A model generated the notes under the pieces. It made no database searches. It saw only the letters and a program-made list of their open reading frames with translations, and was not told where the DNA came from. This document shows positions 33,499-42,579 of a stretch of DNA of 64,000 nucleotides, piece by piece (positions within the stretch are counted from its first letter, which is position 1; each line of letters begins with the position of its first letter). Source of the DNA: Saccharopolyspora montiporae (GTDB lineage Bacteria; Actinomycetota; Actinomycetes; Mycobacteriales; Pseudonocardiaceae); contig NZ_JADEYC010000002.1 of NCBI RefSeq assembly GCF_015209505.1, positions 62,001 through 126,000 on the forward strand. Direction: 5' to 3'. The translations under genes and the position numbers were made by a program.

Positions 33499-34734
33499 TC
33501 ACCCGGCCGGTTCGAGCAGCGCGATGGACTCGATGTGCTGCGTCATCGGGAACGCGTCGTAGGCCTCCAGCGCCGTCATCCGGTACCCGCGGTCGCCGTA
33601 CAGGCCGACATCGCGCGCCAGCGCCGCCGGATCGCAGGCGACGTGCACGATGCGGGAGGGTCGGCGGTCGGTGATCGCGGACACCACCTCGCGGCCCGCG
33701 CCCTTCCGCGGCGGGTCCAGCACCACGACGTCCGGATCGGACAGCGTGTCGTCGCCGAGCATCCGCTCGACCTTGCCCGCCAGGCAGGCGACCTGCGCCA
33801 GATCGCCCAGGTTCTCCTGCGCATCGGCCACCGCCCCACGCGAAGACTCCACCAGCAGGACGTGCCCGTCCGGACCGGTCTGCTCCGCCAGCGCGGCCGC
33901 GAACAGGCCGACACCGCCGTACAGGTCCCAGGCGACCCCGCCGTCCGGAACGGCCGCGAACCGGGCCACGACCTCGCTGAACGTTTCCGGCGCCGCCCGG
34001 TGCACCTGCCAAAACCCCTGGGCGGCCACGTCGAACGACCGGTCCGCCACGACTTCGCGGGCCACCCCGCTGCCGCTGACCGTGCGGGACACCGGGGCGG
34101 CGCCGCGGCGCCGGGGCCTGCGGTCGGTCGCGGCCACGTGCACCTCACCCGCGGAATCCGCCGCGGTGGAGATCTCCGTACCGGGTCGCCACCGGCGGGA
34201 CGTGACAGCGTCGACCGCCGCGTGCTCGGTGATCGGGCAGTCCTCGGCCGGGATCACCCGGTGGCTGCGGTGCGCGCGGAACCCGGCACGCCCCGACGGG
34301 TCGGCCACCAGGCGTGCCCGGGAGCGCCAGCGCAGCAGACCGCCCGGCAGTTCCCGGACCTGCACCGGCCAGTCGAGACCCGCCAGGCGCTGCAGCTGCT
34401 CGGTCACCACCGCCGATTTGAGCTCGCGCTGCACCTCGCCCGTGGCGTGCTGCCAGTCGCAGCCACCGCACCGGTCCGGTCCGCGGGAGATGTCCGCCAG
34501 CGGGCAGGGCGGCTCGACCCGCCCCTCGGCCGCGCGGAGCACCTCCACCGCATCGGCGCGGCAGAACCCACCGCCCGGGTCCTCGGTGACCTCGGCCACG
34601 ACTTCCTCGCCCGGCAGCGCATGCCGGACGAACACGACCCGGCCCTCGTGGCGGGCCACGCAGTGCCCGCCGTGCGCCACCGGCCCGATCTCGACCCGCA
34701 GCCTGCTACCGGTCCAATCCGGCTTGTCGGTCAC
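33499..34734 (-). CDS. TrmA/RumA-type RNA (uracil-5-)methyltransferase
   Basis: A 411-residue class I SAM-dependent methyltransferase: an N-terminal TRAM domain, four iron-sulfur Cys (CPLADISRGPDRCGGC near residue 75 and CPIT near 150), the SAM-binding motif WDLYGGVGLFAAAL near 285, the motif DPPRKGAGRE near 345, and the catalytic Cys in VACDPAALARD near 370. It methylates uridines in tRNA or 23S rRNA. GTG start. Rv2689c is the M. tuberculosis counterpart. Confidence 0.92.
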   Translation of the reverse strand: MTDKPDWTGSRLRVEIGPVAHGGHCVARHEGRVVFVRHALPGEEVVAEVTEDPGGGFCRADAVEVLRAAEGRVEPPCPLADISRGPDRCGGCDWQHATGEVQRELKSAVVTEQLQRLAGLDWPVQVRELPGGLLRWRSRARLVADPSGRAGFRAHRSHRVIPAEDCPITEHAAVDAVTSRRWRPGTEISTAADSAGEVHVAATDRRPRRRGAAPVSRTVSGSGVAREVVADRSFDVAAQGFWQVHRAAPETFSEVVARFAAVPDGGVAWDLYGGVGLFAAALAEQTGPDGHVLLVESSRGAVADAQENLGDLAQVACLAGKVERMLGDDTLSDPDVVVLDPPRKGAGREVVSAITDRRPSRIVHVACDPAALARDVGLYGDRGYRMTALEAYDAFPMTQHIESIALLEPAG

Positions 34735-34899
34735 CGCTTCGTTCTCCTCGCCCGTTGCTGCCGACCCGCGCCGGGTCGTCCCGGGCGCGGCCGCGGTCCG
34801 CTTGCTGCGCCCGCGCTTGAGCAGTCCAAGGTGTCACGGGGCCGCGCCGGCCGGCACAGCGGGTTGCGCAGCGGGAAACCGCGGAGCGGGCCCGCGCCT

Positions 34900-35622
34900 T
34901 CAGTTCGGCGAGGGGTTCGCCGGAGCGGCGTCGGCCTCGGCGGCGGTCCGCGTGACGAGCTTGTCCGCGCGGCGGATCGCCCAGATGGTGACCAGCAGGG
35001 CCACCGCGGTCAGCGGGTAACCCATGACGATCCGCGCGAAGGCCAGCCATCCGGTGTGGTCACCGTCGTAGAGCCAGCGCTGCACGATCCACTTCGCGGC
35101 GAACACCGCGGTCCAGGACAGGGTGGCGATGTCGTAGGCGTGCAGGGCGGCGGGTTGCTTGCGCCACCCGGACCCCTGGCTCTTCAGCAGCGACCAGACC
35201 ACGCCGATCAGCGGCCATCGCGCCAGCACCGACACCAGGAAGACCCCGCCGTAGATGAGGCTGGTCCAGATGCCGAGCAGGAAGAAGTCCTTCGTCTCAC
35301 CGGAGCGGTAGGCGAACAGCGCGCACACCGCGACCACGAGCACCCCGGAGACCACCGGCTGCAGCGGTTCGCGCCGGACGACGCGGAACACGCCGATCGC
35401 CACCGTGATCCCGATCGCCGACCACACCGCGGGCATCAGCCCGGCGAAGGAGCTGACGACCACGAACACGATCACCGGGACAGTGGAGTAGACGAGCCCG
35501 AGCACACCGCCCATCTGGTCGAGGAGCGTCTGGTCCGGGTCGATGACCCGCTTGCGGGGCGTGTCCTGCTGCGCGCCGGTGTCCTCGTGCTCGGACCCGT
35601 CGGCTGCGTCGCGTTCGCTCAT
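34900..35622 (-). CDS. DUF3159 membrane protein
   Basis: A 240-residue membrane protein of an actinobacterial family (Rv2694c type). N-terminus is acidic (MSERDAADGSEHEDTG); then helices around VYSTVPVIVFVVVSSFAGLMP, VVSGVLVVAVCALFAYRSG, SLIYGGVFLVSVLARW and a C-terminal helical pair. VIDPDQTLLDQMGGV and GWRKQPAALHAYDIATLSWTAVF are typical of the family. Function unknown. Upstream in-frame codons to 35715 read as non-coding. Confidence 0.85.
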   Translation of the reverse strand: MSERDAADGSEHEDTGAQQDTPRKRVIDPDQTLLDQMGGVLGLVYSTVPVIVFVVVSSFAGLMPAVWSAIGITVAIGVFRVVRREPLQPVVSGVLVVAVCALFAYRSGETKDFFLLGIWTSLIYGGVFLVSVLARWPLIGVVWSLLKSQGSGWRKQPAALHAYDIATLSWTAVFAAKWIVQRWLYDGDHTGWLAFARIVMGYPLTAVALLVTIWAIRRADKLVTRTAAEADAAPANPSPN

Positions 35623-35899
35623 GCGGTGATCTGCAACTCGTCGTAGGGGATGTGGGCGGCACGGCGGCAGCACCGTGCGATCGACGAACACCGGTACCGC
35701 GATCCTCGGCGGCACACCGGCGGCACGGGCTGGGACCCGACACCGGCTCCCGGCACCTCCGGCGCCCGGATCCGCGATGTGCTCCGCGGCCGTACGGTCA
35801 CCACCCTAGCCCGGCAGCACCCGGCCGGTCCCGCTCCGGGAGCGGAACGCAAGTCGGGATCGCACGATCGGAGCACATCCGGTCGGGGCCGGTGCGGCC

Positions 35900-36544
35900 T
35901 CAGCCGGTCTGGCTGCCCGCGCCGGACTGCTCCTGCTGCTCCTGGGCCTGCTGGATGTGCTGCATGATCTCGTCCGGCAGCTGGATCGGCAGCGGAGTGC
36001 GCACCGGCATCGGGTCCTCGCCACGGACCACCACCGTCTTGTCCAGCACCTGGTAGAGCAGATCGGCGCAGGCGGCGGCGTTGTCCGACGGACCGGCCGC
36101 CACACCGCGGAGCAGCCAGCGCGGACCGTCCACCCCGACGAACCGCAGCGCGGCCTTGGGCGAATCGGCGACCAGTTCCGCACCCCAGTCGCCGCCCTCG
36201 GTGTGCACCTGGGCACCGTCCTTGCGCAGCTGGTCGGCGAGCTCGTCGCGCACGTCGGACCACAGGCCGCCGCTGCGCGGTGCGGCGAAGGCGCTGACCG
36301 TCAGCCTGCCCACGCCGGTGACCATGTGCACCGCCCGCACCGGACCCGCCGGGTCGACCTCGACCTGCAGCTGCCCCCCGTCCGGCACCGGCACCCGCAC
36401 GGATCCGAGGTCGAGCCGCTCGACCCCGTCGTCGGGTGCCTCGCCCGCGTCGAAGGGACCCTGCTGCTCCGCGGGATCGGCCTCGTCCGCGTACAGCTCG
36501 TCCTCGGCGGCCTTGGCGGCGCGCCGACGCCCCAATCCGAACAT
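35900..36544 (-). CDS. DUF3710 family protein
   Basis: A 214-residue protein of a family next to dut in actinobacteria (Rv2696c). It starts MFGLGRRRAAKAAEDELYADEAD and has VERLDLGSVRVPVPDGGQLQVEVD near residue 40, DVRDELADQLRKDGAQVHTEGGDWGAELV near 95 and GPRWLLRGVAAGPSD near 135. Function unknown. It lies 4 nt after dut, so the two are probably co-translated. The acidic QEQQEQSGAGSQTG tail is low complexity. Confidence 0.88.
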   Translation of the reverse strand: MFGLGRRRAAKAAEDELYADEADPAEQQGPFDAGEAPDDGVERLDLGSVRVPVPDGGQLQVEVDPAGPVRAVHMVTGVGRLTVSAFAAPRSGGLWSDVRDELADQLRKDGAQVHTEGGDWGAELVADSPKAALRFVGVDGPRWLLRGVAAGPSDNAAACADLLYQVLDKTVVVRGEDPMPVRTPLPIQLPDEIMQHIQQAQEQQEQSGAGSQTG

Positions 36545-36548
36545 CCCG

Positions 36549-37043
36549 TCAGACCTCCGTCCTGTGACCGGCCCCGGAATCCCCCGGAGCCGCCAGCACT
36601 TCGTGCCCCCCGGTGGAACCGTATCCCCCGGTTCCCCGCTGCGAGTCCGGCAACTCCTCGACCTCGTGGAATTCGGCGTGCTCGACTCGCTGCACCACGA
36701 GCTGCGCGATCCGGTCGCCGCGCCGCAGCGCCAGCGGTTCCCGCCGGTCGTGGTTGATCAGGCACACCTTGATCTCACCGCGGTACCCGCTGTCGATGGT
36801 GCCGGGCGCGTTGACCACGCTCAGCCCGGACCGGGCGGCCAGACCCGACCTCGGGTGCACGAAACCGGCGTACCCGGGTGGCAGCGCCACCGCTACCCCG
36901 GTCCCCACCAGCGCGCGCTCCCCGGGCTGCAGCACCAGGTCGGAGGTGGTGACCAGGTCGGCGCCGGCGTCGCCGGGTTCGGCGTAGGAGGGCAGTTCCA
37001 CATCGGGATCGATTCGGGCCAGCAGCACCTTCACGTTCGACAC
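36549..37043 (-). CDS. dut: dUTP pyrophosphatase
   Basis: A 164-residue dUTPase with the five family motifs: DAGADLVTT near residue 27, [13 protein letters not shown] near 62, [16 protein letters not shown] near 78, [10 protein letters not shown] near 108 and [11 protein letters not shown] near 135. It hydrolyses dUTP to dUMP, keeping uracil out of DNA. GTG start. Divergent from DUF3093; co-directional with DUF3710. Rv2697c is the counterpart. Confidence 0.95.
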   Translation of the reverse strand: MSNVKVLLARIDPDVELPSYAEPGDAGADLVTTSDLVLQPGERALVGTGVAVALPPGYAGFVHPRSGLAARSGLSVVNAPGTIDSGYRGEIKVCLINHDRREPLALRRGDRIAQLVVQRVEHAEFHEVEELPDSQRGTGGYGSTGGHEVLAAPGDSGAGHRTEV

Positions 37044-37055
37044 GGGCGGCGAGAC

Positions 37056-37068
37056 TACCCTGAAGGCG
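37056..37068 (+). promoter_or_regulatory. Leaderless promoter TACCCT for the DUF3093 gene
   Basis: TACCCT at 37056-37061 ends 6 nt before the GTG (37068). The spacing predicts a transcript beginning at the start codon. It lies between dut (divergent) and this gene. Confidence 0.45.
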
Positions 37069-37574
37069 TGTCCGAGAGCGCAGAAGCAGCCAGCCGTCCC
37101 CGGGACACCCCCGGTCAGGCGAACAGTGTCGAGCACCCGGCGTTCCGCGAGCGCTTGTACTCCTCGTGGTGGACCTGGCCGCTGCCGCTGATCGCGGCCG
37201 TCCTGCTGGCCGCCGAAGTCCACATGGGCTACCCGGGCGTGCGCGCCTGGCTGCCCTACGTGCTGCTCGTCCCGGTGGCGATCGCGGTCCCCATCTCGCT
37301 GGGCCGCACCAAGGTCGAGGTCGCCGACGGCGAGTTCCGAGCGGGGGATGCGCACGTGCCGCTGCGGTTCATCGCCGATGCGGAAGTGGTCACCGCCGCG
37401 GAGAAGCGGCGGGCGCTGGGCCCCGACCTGGACCCGGCGGCGTTCGTGCGGCACCGGCCGTGGATCAGCACGGGCGTGCGGGTGTGGCTGGACGACGAGA
37501 ACGATCCGACGCCGTACTGGGTGATCAGCACGCGCCGCCCGGAGCAGCTGGCCGAGATCCTGCGCCAGGGCTGA
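37068..37574 (+). CDS. DUF3093 membrane protein
   Basis: A 168-residue protein: two membrane helices near the N-terminus ([21 protein letters not shown] and [18 protein letters not shown]) then a cytosolic domain with [25 protein letters not shown] and [19 protein letters not shown]. This is the actinobacterial DUF3093 family (Rv2698). Function unknown; it may bind a small molecule through the PH-like C-terminal half, an inference from the fold pattern. Confidence 0.85.
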   Translation: MSESAEAASRPRDTPGQANSVEHPAFRERLYSSWWTWPLPLIAAVLLAAEVHMGYPGVRAWLPYVLLVPVAIAVPISLGRTKVEVADGEFRAGDAHVPLRFIADAEVVTAAEKRRALGPDLDPAAFVRHRPWISTGVRVWLDDENDPTPYWVISTRRPEQLAEILRQG

Positions 37575-37607
37575 ACCCGCCCGGCAGGCGCTGCTGCGGA
37601 AAAGCGA

Positions 37608-37635
37608 CTGGGCACACGCGAACGCGTGTGCCCAG
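37608..37635 (+). terminator. Terminator after DUF3093
   Basis: Perfect 12-bp stem CTGGGCACACGC / GCGTGTGCCCAG with a GAAC loop. Lies between DUF3093 (plus) and DUF4193 (minus) and may act on both. Confidence 0.75.
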
Positions 37636-37718
37636 TGGGTTGCGGGTCCCGGCGCGGTCCGAGCTGCGGACTTCCGGTGTCGCCGACGCGGCCCGCCCCT
37701 CCGGCTGGGCCTGCTGCC

Positions 37719-38018
37719 TCACGCAGCGCAGTCGCGGCAGACGAACTGGCCGTTGCGGGTCTCGGCGAGGCGGCTGCGGTGGTGCACCAGGAAGCAGCTC
37801 GAACACGTGAACTCGTCCGCCTGCTTCGGCAGGACCTTCACGGTCATCTCTTCACCGGACAGGTCCGCACCGGGCAGCTCGTAGTTCTCGGCGATCGCCC
37901 CTTCGTCCTCGTCGACGACCCCGGATTGCGCATCGTTGCGCCGCGCCTTCAGCTCCTCCAACGAGTCCTCGGCGAGGTCATCGGACTCGCGGCGCGGAGC
38001 ATCGTAGTCGGTCGCCAT
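37719..38018 (-). CDS. DUF4193 zinc-ribbon-like protein
   Basis: A 99-residue acidic protein: N-terminal half (DDLAEDSLEELKARRNDAQSG) charged, C-terminal half with two CxxC pairs, CSSC near residue 70 and CRDC near 95, i.e. a zinc ribbon. Actinobacterial DUF4193 (Rv2699c) next to DUF3093 and dut. Possibly binds RNA polymerase or nucleic acid, by analogy with small zinc-ribbon proteins; unproven. AGGGG precedes the ATG. Confidence 0.88.
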   Translation of the reverse strand: MATDYDAPRRESDDLAEDSLEELKARRNDAQSGVVDEDEGAIAENYELPGADLSGEEMTVKVLPKQADEFTCSSCFLVHHRSRLAETRNGQFVCRDCAA

Positions 38019-38492
38019 CGTGATTCACCCCTGCGTTAGTGGAGACTGCAATAGGTGTGCCGCTGGTCAACGTTCCAGGACCCGAATTTGTGCCCGCGAG
38101 CAGAGTGATCGTGGTCTCCCTAGCAACGTGCCTGACTTCCCCCGTGGTGAGCGAATTGCCTCATTCCGGCACTGGCTGAGGCGCCGAGAGGGTAGCTCAT
38201 GGCGTTCCTCCGCGCGCACCAGGTCACCTGGTTGTGTGGTGTTCGTTGCACCCTGCGGCGGAAGCGGCCCGCGCCGCACCGAACCGCCCCGCTCGCACCA
38301 CCGGACTCCCCCGTCCCGCTCCCGGCGCAGTGCGCTGGTGATTCCGCCGCGTCATCGATCAGGTCCGGGGTCCGCAACAAGTGCGAAACAGTCCGGGCTC
38401 GCCCACCGCGCCGTCCGCGCGGAACCCCTAGGCTGAGGCGCAGCGGGCGTCGTCCGCGCGCAGGCGCAGGCAGCCAGGGAGGGGCAGGACAC
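38019..38492. other. Gene-free region upstream of cei
   Basis: About 474 nt with no supportable gene. It must hold the promoters of DUF4193 (minus) and the Cei-like gene (plus); TAGGCT at 38429-38434 is a possible -10 for the latter, about 60 nt before its GTG. No repeat or hairpin stands out. Confidence 0.45.
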
Positions 38493-39188
38493 GTGTCAGC
38501 CGTGAGCGCTAGGAGAGGCCGACAGGGCCCCCGGTACCGGCGCCGCCGCCCGATACCCGCGCTCATCGTGCTGGTGGCGCTGGTGGGCTTGTCCGGGGTC
38601 GTGTGGACGAACGTGTTCGATTCGGTCGAGGACATCGAGACCGCCACCCGGTGCGCACCACCGTCCCCGCCGCGCGCAGGGGCCACGCAGGGCACGCAGC
38701 AGCCCATCGGCCAGATGCTCGCCCGCGACGCGCTCGACCGCACGAATCCGGTTCCCCCGCAGGACATCCCGGTGCGGGTGCTCAACGGCAACGGCGAATC
38801 GCGCCAGGCCACGCTGGTCAGCGACGAGCTGAGCACCCTGGGCTTCGCCCCCGCGGGTGCCGACGACGACCCGGTCTACGTCAACTACGACCTGCGCTGC
38901 CACGGCCAGATCCGCTACGGCGACGCCGGCGCGAGCGCAGCCCGCACCATGAGCCTGATCGCGCCGTGCGCGCAGCTCGTCCGGGACGAGCGACCGGACG
39001 CCGGAGTGGATTTCGCCCTGGGCGCGGACTTCGACGACATCAAGACCACCCAAGAGGCCAAGCAGGTCCTGCAGGAGCTGCAGAACTGGGTCCCGGAACG
39101 CGACCAGCAGGACGGCACGGCCGAGGGCATCACGCCACCGAAGATCAGCAACGACATGATGGCCACGGCACGCGACGTGCACTGCTGA
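38493..39188 (+). CDS. Cell-envelope integrity protein Cei-like (LytR_C domain)
   Basis: A 231-residue protein: N-terminal Arg-rich RRGRQGPRYRRRRP, one membrane helix LIVLVALVGLSGVVWTNVF (near residue 25-45), then an extracytoplasmic LytR_C-like domain (VRVLNGNGESRQATLVSDELSTLGFAPAGADDDPVYVNYD, near residue 94) and a helix-rich tail ending DVHC. It matches M. tuberculosis Cei (Rv2700), involved in envelope integrity and resistance, in the same position between DUF4193 and suhB. AGGGAGGGG precedes the GTG. Confidence 0.85.
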   Translation: MSAVSARRGRQGPRYRRRRPIPALIVLVALVGLSGVVWTNVFDSVEDIETATRCAPPSPPRAGATQGTQQPIGQMLARDALDRTNPVPPQDIPVRVLNGNGESRQATLVSDELSTLGFAPAGADDDPVYVNYDLRCHGQIRYGDAGASAARTMSLIAPCAQLVRDERPDAGVDFALGADFDDIKTTQEAKQVLQELQNWVPERDQQDGTAEGITPPKISNDMMATARDVHC

Positions 39189-39194
39189 CCGGCC

Positions 39195-39220
39195 GCCGGG
39201 GAGGCTCACACCTCCCCGGC
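39195..39220. terminator. Terminator between cei and suhB
   Basis: Perfect 10-bp stem GCCGGGGAGG / CCTCCCCGGC with a CTCACA loop; it overlaps the suhB stop codon. Confidence 0.65.
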
Positions 39221-40012
39221 GCGCACCTCCTGCAACGCCTCGGTCAACGCCCCGGACACACCGGGCGCGGCGCACACCAGCGCCTGCCGCCCCAGCCCAT
39301 CCGGGTCCTGCTCACCGGGCAACCGAACGTCGGCACCTGCTTCGGCGGCGATGAGCGCGCCCGCCGCCCAGTCCCACCGGTTGAGCCCGATCTCGTAGAA
39401 GCCGTCCAGCCAGCCCGCGGCCACCGCGCACAGGTCCAGCGACGCGGCACCGCTGCGCCGGATGTCGCGCACCCGCCCGAGCAGCCCGGACACCGCCTCG
39501 GCCTGGGCGGCACGTCGTTGCGCTGCATAGGCGAATCCGGTACCGATGAGGGCGAGGTCGAGCCGATCGGAACCGGACACCCGCAGCGCGCTGCCGTCGA
39601 GGTAGGCCCCCTGCCCGGCGGCGGCGCTGAACACGCGGCCGGAGACCGGCTCCACTACAGCTCCCGCGACCGAACGCCCGTCGATCTGCGCGGCCAGCGA
39701 CACGGCGTACCAGGGATAGCCGTACAGGTAGTTCACCGTGCCATCGATCGGATCCACGACCCAGCGCAGGCCATCGAGGGCGTTCGCGCCGCCCTCCTCC
39801 TCGCCGAGCACGGACTCGCCAGGCCGATGCTCCGCGAGGCGGTCCCGCACCAGCCGCTCGACCGCGCGGTCGCCGGCGGTCACCACATCGGTCTCGGTGC
39901 TCTTGGTGCCCACCTCGCCGATCGATTCAGCACGCACCGTGAGCGCCAGTTCGGCCGCCTCACCCGAGATCCGTACTGCGATTGCACGCAGGGTTTCCGC
40001 TGTTTGCTGCAC
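39206..40012 (-). CDS. suhB: Inositol monophosphatase family protein SuhB
   Basis: A 268-residue metal-dependent phosphatase: GEEEGG near residue 92, the metal motif [15 protein letters not shown] near 113, and [17 protein letters not shown] near 220. It dephosphorylates inositol monophosphate (or related sugar phosphates), giving inositol for mycothiol or phosphatidylinositol. Rv2701c is the counterpart. The frame is open a further 200 codons upstream, which antisense-overlaps the ppgK gene and is spurious; GTG at 40012 follows GGGATGGGAC. GTG at 40024 or 40030 is possible too. Confidence 0.88.
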   Translation of the reverse strand: MQQTAETLRAIAVRISGEAAELALTVRAESIGEVGTKSTETDVVTAGDRAVERLVRDRLAEHRPGESVLGEEEGGANALDGLRWVVDPIDGTVNYLYGYPWYAVSLAAQIDGRSVAGAVVEPVSGRVFSAAAGQGAYLDGSALRVSGSDRLDLALIGTGFAYAAQRRAAQAEAVSGLLGRVRDIRRSGAASLDLCAVAAGWLDGFYEIGLNRWDWAAGALIAAEAGADVRLPGEQDPDGLGRQALVCAAPGVSGALTEALQEVRAGEV

Positions 40013-40048
40013 GTCCCATCCCACGCGCACATCGCAACACAACCCGGT

Positions 40049-40054
40049 TAGGGT
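40049..40054 (+). promoter_or_regulatory. -10 box TAGGGT for ppgK
   Basis: TAGGGT at 40049-40054, about 40 nt before the ppgK start; a good fit to the actinobacterial TANNNT -10 in the short divergent suhB-ppgK space. No clear -35. Confidence 0.4.
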
Positions 40055-40094
40055 CTGCACACCTCGGTCTGAATCGAAAAGGAAGGACTCAGCC

Positions 40095-40856
40095 ATGGGC
40101 ACTGCCCGCGGTTTCGGCGTGGACATCGGCGGGTCGGGCATCAAGGGATGTCCGGTCGACATCGACGGCGGGGCGCTGGCCGAGGAGCGGATGCGGATCC
40201 CCACGCCCCAGCCCTCCACGCCCGACGCGGTCGCCGACGCGGTCGCCGAGATCACCGAGAAGTTCGCGTGGACCGGCCCGGTCGGCGTCACGCTGCCGTG
40301 CGTGGTCAAGGACGGCGTGGCGCACACGGCCGCCAACGTGGACAAGAGCTGGATCGGCACCGACGCACAGGGGTTGTTCGCCGAGCGGCTCGGCATCGAC
40401 CGCGCGGACGTCCTGGTGCTCAACGACGCCGACGCGGCCGGGATCGCCGAGATGCGCGCCGGGGCCGGATACGGGCACGACGGGCTGGTCGTGGTGCTCA
40501 CCTTCGGCACCGGGATCGGCAGCGCCACGTTCGTGGACGGCAAGCTCGTGCCGAACACCGAGTTCGGGCACATCGAGGTCGACGGGCACGACGCGGAGAC
40601 GCAGGCCGCCGCCTCGGTCAAGGACGGTCTGGACCTCTCCTACGAGGAGTGGGCCCCCCGGGTCAGCCGCTACGTCCAGGCCCTGGAGCAGTTCCTCTGG
40701 CCCGACCTGATCATCGCGGGCGGCGGGGTCAGCCGGAAGGGCAGCAGGTGGATCCCGCTGCTCGACACGCGTACTCCGGTGGTGGCTGCCGGGCTGAAGA
40801 ACGACGCGGGCATTGTCGGGGTGGCCACAGCCGCTGCGAGCAGGGAAAACACCTGA
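40095..40856 (+). CDS. ppgK: Polyphosphate glucokinase
   Basis: A 253-residue ROK-family kinase: [12 protein letters not shown] at the N-terminus (phosphate-1 motif), [17 protein letters not shown] near residue 115 (catalytic D and sugar-binding), and [13 protein letters not shown] near 135 (phosphate-2), with GHIEVDGHD near 157. It phosphorylates glucose with polyphosphate (and ATP), the actinobacterial enzyme Rv2702. AAGGAAGGA precedes the ATG. Upstream in-frame codons to 39738 belong to the antisense of suhB. Confidence 0.94.
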   Translation: MGTARGFGVDIGGSGIKGCPVDIDGGALAEERMRIPTPQPSTPDAVADAVAEITEKFAWTGPVGVTLPCVVKDGVAHTAANVDKSWIGTDAQGLFAERLGIDRADVLVLNDADAAGIAEMRAGAGYGHDGLVVVLTFGTGIGSATFVDGKLVPNTEFGHIEVDGHDAETQAAASVKDGLDLSYEEWAPRVSRYVQALEQFLWPDLIIAGGGVSRKGSRWIPLLDTRTPVVAAGLKNDAGIVGVATAAASRENT

Positions 40857-40930
40857 TCCGGACGGGGGTCGGCAAGCACCGGGGCACGCGGACTCCACCT
40901 TGCAGCGGAACCGCACTCGGAAAGCGCAGT

Positions 40931-40936
40931 TACAAT
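40931..40936 (+). promoter_or_regulatory. -10 box TACAAT for sigA
   Basis: TACAAT matches the consensus at 5 of 6 positions and would place the transcript start near 40943, giving a leader of about 150 nt. It lies inside the longest open frame (start 40935), so that upstream start cannot be used from this promoter. Confidence 0.55.
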
Positions 40937-41093
40937 GGAACGCGGCCCAGTTGATTCGATCCCTCGTATCCGGGGCGCCAGCGCGTTGCCACCGGAGTTG
41001 ACGGGGACCGGACCAGTGGGTCGTCCCCGACCTTTGGCGGCCGAGGTTTCGCGCCCCCGGCCAGCCCTGATCGACCGTCGCGAAAGGGCGTAC

Positions 41094-42458
41094 GTGGCAG
41101 CCGCAGAAACCGCAACCCGACGCTCCAGCTCCGCTGCAACCTCCGGCGGTGCCCAGTCCCAGTCGGCCCAGTCGGCGACCGCTCCCGAAGCGGAGGCGGC
41201 CGCAGCGGCGCAAGCCGAGGGCCAGCCGACCGCCGCGGACAACAGCTCGGCAGGTGCGAAGCAGACCCGCAAGACCGCCGGCAAGACGGCGGCCAAGAAG
41301 GGCACCAAGGCTTCCGGGAAGAAGTCGGCCAAGAACGCAGAGACCGGCGAGAGCCTGGAGATCGACGAACCGATCGAGACCGACCTGACCTCCCCGGACG
41401 TCGGCGATCTGGCCGACGTCGAGGTGGAGATCCCCGAGGAGCCCGTCCCGGAGGAGGACACCAAGGACGCCGACTTCGTCTGGGACGAAGAGGAGTCCGA
41501 GGCACTCCGGCAGGCTCGCAAGGACGCCGAGCTCACCGCTTCGGCCGACTCGGTCCGGGCCTACCTCAAGCAGATCGGCAAGGTCGCTCTGCTCAACGCC
41601 GAGGAAGAGGTCGAACTGGCCAAGCGCATCGAGGCCGGGCTCTACGCCGCCGAGCGGCTGCGCCAGGTCGAGGAGGCCGGCGAGCAGCTGGCCACCCAGA
41701 TGCGGCGCGACCTCCGCTGGATCACCCGGGACGGCGAGCGGGCCAAGAACCACCTGCTGGAAGCCAACCTCCGGCTCGTGGTCAGCCTCGCCAAGCGCTA
41801 CACCGGCCGCGGCATGGCGTTCTTGGACCTGATCCAGGAGGGCAACCTGGGCCTGATCCGCGCGGTGGAGAAGTTCGACTACACCAAGGGCTACAAGTTC
41901 TCCACCTACGCGACCTGGTGGATCCGGCAGGCGATCACCCGTGCGATGGCCGATCAGGCGCGCACGATCCGTATACCGGTCCACATGGTCGAGGTCATCA
42001 ACAAGCTCGGCCGCATCCAGCGTGAGCTGCTGCAGGACCTGGGCCGCGAGCCCACGCCCGAGGAGCTCGCCAAGGAGATGGACATCACCCCGGAGAAGGT
42101 GCTGGAGATCCAGCAGTACGCCCGGGAGCCCATCTCGCTGGACCAGACCATCGGCGACGAGGGCGACAGCCAGCTCGGTGACTTCATCGAGGACTCCGAG
42201 GCGGTTGTCGCCGTCGACGCCGTGTCGTTCACGCTGCTGCAGGACCAGCTGCAGTCGGTGCTGGCCACGCTGTCCGAGCGCGAGGCCGGTGTGGTGCGGC
42301 TCCGCTTCGGGCTCACCGACGGCCAGCCCCGCACGCTCGACGAGATCGGCCAGGTCTACGGGGTCACCCGGGAGCGGATCCGGCAGATCGAGTCCAAGAC
42401 GATGTCGAAGCTGCGGCATCCGTCCCGCTCGCAGGTGCTGCGCGACTACCTGGATTGA
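41094..42458 (+). CDS. sigA: Primary sigma factor SigA (RpoD)
   Basis: A 454-residue principal sigma factor. N-terminal 160 residues are Ala/Lys/Ser-rich and low complexity ([23 protein letters not shown]) as in actinobacterial RpoD. Region 1.2 begins [16 protein letters not shown] near residue 160, region 2 contains [39 protein letters not shown] and [17 protein letters not shown], region 3 [15 protein letters not shown], and region 4.2 [20 protein letters not shown]. Recognises housekeeping promoters. GTG at 41094 fits the family and the TACAAT box; AAGGG precedes it. Rv2703 in M. tuberculosis. Confidence 0.95.
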   Translation: MAAAETATRRSSSAATSGGAQSQSAQSATAPEAEAAAAAQAEGQPTAADNSSAGAKQTRKTAGKTAAKKGTKASGKKSAKNAETGESLEIDEPIETDLTSPDVGDLADVEVEIPEEPVPEEDTKDADFVWDEEESEALRQARKDAELTASADSVRAYLKQIGKVALLNAEEEVELAKRIEAGLYAAERLRQVEEAGEQLATQMRRDLRWITRDGERAKNHLLEANLRLVVSLAKRYTGRGMAFLDLIQEGNLGLIRAVEKFDYTKGYKFSTYATWWIRQAITRAMADQARTIRIPVHMVEVINKLGRIQRELLQDLGREPTPEELAKEMDITPEKVLEIQQYAREPISLDQTIGDEGDSQLGDFIEDSEAVVAVDAVSFTLLQDQLQSVLATLSEREAGVVRLRFGLTDGQPRTLDEIGQVYGVTRERIRQIESKTMSKLRHPSRSQVLRDYLD

Positions 42459-42479
42459 TCCGCGCGCTGCGCGGTGGAG

Positions 42480-42515
42480 CGCCCGGTCCGACTTCTCCGT
42501 CGGGCCGGGCGTTTT
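42480..42515 (+). terminator. Rho-independent terminator of sigA
   Basis: 13-bp stem CGCCCGGTCCGAC / GTCGGGCCGGGCG (one T-G wobble), 6-nt loop, followed directly by TTTT. This is the clearest factor-independent terminator in the window. Confidence 0.88.
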
Positions 42516-42579
42516 CGCGTCCGCACGATGTTCGGCACGCGGCACGGCACCCACCCGCCGCGTGCGATCATGCGTTGCT

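Noticed and set aside
35623..35899. OB-fold gene between DUF3159 and DUF3710
   Set aside because: The 277-nt gap has no frame resembling an OB-fold protein.
39206..40621. 471-residue version of the inositol monophosphatase
   Set aside because: The N-terminal 200 residues are antisense to ppgK.
40935..41093. ATG at 40935 as sigA start
   Set aside because: It overlaps the TACAAT -10 box and the added residues show no homology to sigma factors.
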